Assembly: GCF_038002345.1 (NCBI RefSeq)
Contig: NZ_JBBOCJ010000001.1
Span: 2,418,001-2,482,000 of the forward strand
Direction: 5' to 3'
Source of the DNA: Paenibacillus sp. FSL M7-0420
Lineage (GTDB): Bacteria; Bacillota; Bacilli; Paenibacillales; Paenibacillaceae
Length of the DNA stretch: 64,000 bases
A program made the position numbers and the translations under genes. This document shows positions 61,808 to 64,000 of the stretch, piece after piece. The notes under the pieces were generated by a model. That model saw only the letters and a list, made by a program, of their open reading frames with translations, was not told where the DNA came from and did not search any database. Position 1 is the first letter of the stretch; every line of letters starts with the position of its first letter.

Positions 61808-63175
61808 ATGGGCATCGATACCGTGCTGTGGAGCAGACTGGTGACAGGCTTGACACTGGGATTCCACGTTATATTCGCAACAATTGGCGTTGGGGTTCCG
61901 CTGATGATCGCTATTGCAGAATTCATGGGCATACGCAAAAAAGACCCTCACTACACGCTGATGGCGAAGAGATGGGCCCGTGGGTTTGTCATTTCTGTAG
62001 CGGTGGGTGTGGTGACAGGTACAGCGATTTCATTGCAGCTGGCCTTGGTCTGGCCGAATTTCATGAAGCTGGCCGGTAACGTGATTGCGCTCCCGTTATT
62101 TATGGAAGTGTTTGCTTTCTTTTTTGAGGCCATCTTCCTGGGCATTTACCTCTATACCTGGGACCGGTTCAAAAAACCGTATATCCACTGGCTCCTTACG
62201 ATTCCGATTGTTGCCGGTGCCGGGATGTCCGCTGTTTTTATCACGACCGTAAACGGGTTCATGAATCAGCCCGAGGGCTTTGCTATGGCGGGAGGGCAAT
62301 TCATCGCAGTGAATCCGGTGGAGGCGATGCTGAATACAGCGACGTTCTCCAAGGTGTTCCATGTCTTAAGCTCAGCCTATCTGACCGGAGCTGCACTGCT
62401 GGCAGGCATTGCCGCGTTCGCACTCCTGAAGAAGGGTGCCTCCGAATACCATAAAAAAGCGCTGAAGCTGATGATGGCCGTGGTGATGGTGTTTGGACTG
62501 CTGAATGCACTTGCTGGAGATACGTCTGCAAAATTTTTGGCGGAGCATCAGCCGGAGAAGCTGGCTGCGGCAGAGTGGCATTTTGAAACGGAAAGCGGGG
62601 CAGATCTGATTCTGTTAGGGTGGCTTAACGCAGAGCATGAGGTTCTGGGCGCACTTCACATTCCCAAATTTCTCAGCTTCCTCGCCTTTGGAGATTTTAA
62701 TGCAGAAGTGACAGGTCTGAATGAATTCCCTGCGGATGAGCGGCCGCCGCTCCTGGTTCACTATTTGTTTGATCTGATGGTCGGTGTAGGGTTCGCACTA
62801 CTAGGCATTTCGTTCCTGTATTTCCTGTTTGTCTTCTGGAAAAAACGCAATGAGCATAACAAATGGCTGCTTCGCGCGATCGCGTTAGGCGCGCCGCTTG
62901 CTTTTCTGGGAGTCGAGCTGGGCTGGTTCTACGCTGAAATCGGTCGGCAGCCCTGGATCTTAAGGGGCTACATGCGTGTAGAAGAGGGGGCTACGACCTC
63001 ACCGAGCGTAAGAATCCTGTTTTTTGTATTCCTGTTGCTGTACATCCTGTTAGGTACTGTCTGTGTGCTTGTGCTGCGGCGTATGTTCAAGGACAATCCG
63101 GCGGAAACCGAGATGGAGAAGTGGAACCAGCCTCCCGGTGACAAATCAACAGGAAAGGGTGAGCACGCAAAATGA
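61808..63175 (+). CDS. cydA: Cytochrome bd-type oxidase subunit I
   Basis: The 455-residue protein has nine membrane helices and the bd subunit I signatures: RLVTGLTLGFHVIFATIGVG with the heme His, GTAISLQLALVWPNFM, FFFEAIFLGIYLYTWDRF with the heme Glu, and GWFYAEIGRQPW. The Q-loop between helices 6 and 7 is short, like the YthA/CioA cyanide-insensitive form. It oxidises quinol and reduces oxygen. ATG 61808 follows AAGGAGGC. It overlaps cydB by four bases. Confidence 0.93.
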   Translation: MGIDTVLWSRLVTGLTLGFHVIFATIGVGVPLMIAIAEFMGIRKKDPHYTLMAKRWARGFVISVAVGVVTGTAISLQLALVWPNFMKLAGNVIALPLFMEVFAFFFEAIFLGIYLYTWDRFKKPYIHWLLTIPIVAGAGMSAVFITTVNGFMNQPEGFAMAGGQFIAVNPVEAMLNTATFSKVFHVLSSAYLTGAALLAGIAAFALLKKGASEYHKKALKLMMAVVMVFGLLNALAGDTSAKFLAEHQPEKLAAAEWHFETESGADLILLGWLNAEHEVLGALHIPKFLSFLAFGDFNAEVTGLNEFPADERPPLLVHYLFDLMVGVGFALLGISFLYFLFVFWKKRNEHNKWLLRAIALGAPLAFLGVELGWFYAEIGRQPWILRGYMRVEEGATTSPSVRILFFVFLLLYILLGTVCVLVLRRMFKDNPAETEMEKWNQPPGDKSTGKGEHAK

Positions 63176-64000
63176 GTTATGAGCTGATTGGAATTTCAGT
63201 GCTCTGGCTGTTTTTATACGGCTATTTAATTGTGGCCTCCATTGATTTTGGAGCCGGGTTCTTTGCCTTTTATGCCCGGCTGACGAAGCAGGATCATCTG
63301 ATTAACCGTTTGATCTCCCGCTACTTATCGCCTGTCTGGGAGATTACGAATGTATTTTTCGTCTTTTTTTACATTGGACTTGTCGGCTTCTTCCCGGATA
63401 CCGCTTATTATTACGGCTCGGCGTTGCTTGTTCCTGGAAGCATTGCGCTTATCCTCATCGCGATCCGTGGTTCGTTCTATGCGTTCGAGAATTACGGCTC
63501 CAAAAATAACATCGTATATCTGTTCCTGTACGGCGCTTCGGGCCTGCTGATTCCCGCGTCCTTGTCGGTGGCACTTACCCTGTCGGAAGGCGGCTTTATC
63601 TTTAAGCAGGGAGAGACCGTGTCTCTGGATTACTGGGCATTGTTCACTAACCCGTTATCCTGGAGCATTGTGGGCTTGGCGATTGTATCTGTGCTGTTCA
63701 TCAGCGCCTCCTTTTTGGCCTTTTATGCTTCCCGGGCAGAGGATCAGCCCGCACTGAAGCTTATGCGTACTTATGCGCTGTTCTGGAGCACGCCGACGAT
63801 TGTTATCGCGCTGACGGCCTTTATTTATCTGGGCCAGCACAATGAGCGGCATTTTCAAAATATGATGGATCTATGGTGGCTGCTTGCGCTGTCCGTTGCT
63901 TTCTTCATGCTTGCCATGTGGCTGCTGTACAGCGGACGCCGTTACGGGTTGGCGTTCATAAGCATCATGCTGCAATTTCTCTGCGCCTTCTTCGCATACG
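63172..64000 (+). CDS. cydB: Cytochrome bd-type oxidase subunit II (3' end outside window)
   Basis: ATG 63172 overlaps the cydA stop (ATGA) and the frame stays open to the window edge, 276 residues visible. It has the CydB N-terminus (WLFLYGYLIVASIDFGAGFF, then SPVWEITNVFFVFFYIG) and seven or more membrane helices so far. It forms the membrane oxidase with CydA. The size matches the YthB type; about 60 residues are expected to be missing. Confidence 0.93.
   Translation, partial: MSYELIGISVLWLFLYGYLIVASIDFGAGFFAFYARLTKQDHLINRLISRYLSPVWEITNVFFVFFYIGLVGFFPDTAYYYGSALLVPGSIALILIAIRGSFYAFENYGSKNNIVYLFLYGASGLLIPASLSVALTLSEGGFIFKQGETVSLDYWALFTNPLSWSIVGLAIVSVLFISASFLAFYASRAEDQPALKLMRTYALFWSTPTIVIALTAFIYLGQHNERHFQNMMDLWWLLALSVAFFMLAMWLLYSGRRYGLAFISIMLQFLCAFFAY

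Overview
The window looks like a chromosome segment of a Paenibacillus-type member of the Bacillota. The flanks are moderately GC-rich (about 55% by eye) with strong AGGAGG ribosome binding sites. They carry Bacillus-lineage genes (yqzE, yqhG-yqhH, the seven-subunit Mrp antiporter, a YthAB-type cytochrome bd oxidase) and a polysaccharide-use locus with a LplB/YtcP-type ABC importer and an AraC-type membrane sensor, which is typical of Paenibacillus. No rRNA or tRNA gene was seen.

Layout. 0-5.3 kb: end of an unrecognised gene, a HEIYH-containing protein, a GntR regulator, a PadR/DUF2812 pair, and a YihY membrane protein coupled to an unknown protein. 5.6-17.2 kb: one carbohydrate locus on the + strand (secreted GH5 glucanase, two permeases, binding lipoprotein, AraC-type sensor-regulator, GH94 phosphorylase, GH2 beta-glucuronidase). 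It has an importer without its own ATPase, an outside hydrolase and two inside enzymes. 17.7-24.2 kb: toroid-repeat protein, an SDR/MerR divergent pair with two mirrored 19-bp-spacer promoters, a polysaccharide deacetylase-like protein, a cell-wall amidase, yqzE, an array of seven 51-bp palindromic repeats, and a secreted protein. 24.3-31.1 kb: yqhH-yqhG and a class II ribonucleotide reductase gene split by a 292-residue intein.

31.1-51.9 kb is an AT-rich accessory island of mostly unrecognised genes. It has no integrase or tRNA and starts next to a cluster of short repeats that look like an IS21-type end. It holds candidate defence genes: a zinc-ribbon/nuclease-like protein, a RecB/Cas4-like PD-(D/E)XK nuclease, a GIY-YIG protein paired with a possible ADP-ribosyltransferase-like protein, a HEPN (RX4H) protein, a DUF3800 protein, and a Schlafen/AlbA_2 protein. 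The most unusual part is around the DUF3800 gene. It is preceded by a long-range hairpin and followed by two related structured sequences, the first with a consensus sigma-A promoter and both with terminators. Small winged-helix proteins lie on both sides. Three genes in the island show reading-frame breaks, and a 1.36-kb transposon sits on the stop codon of one gene.

51.9-64 kb returns to core sequence: a leader with an attenuator-like hairpin, a UspA-like protein, the mrp Na+/H+ antiporter operon whose fused mrpA-mrpB gene is broken by an ISL3-family insertion with a clean 8-bp target duplication, a carboxylesterase, and cydA-cydB (cydB runs off the window).
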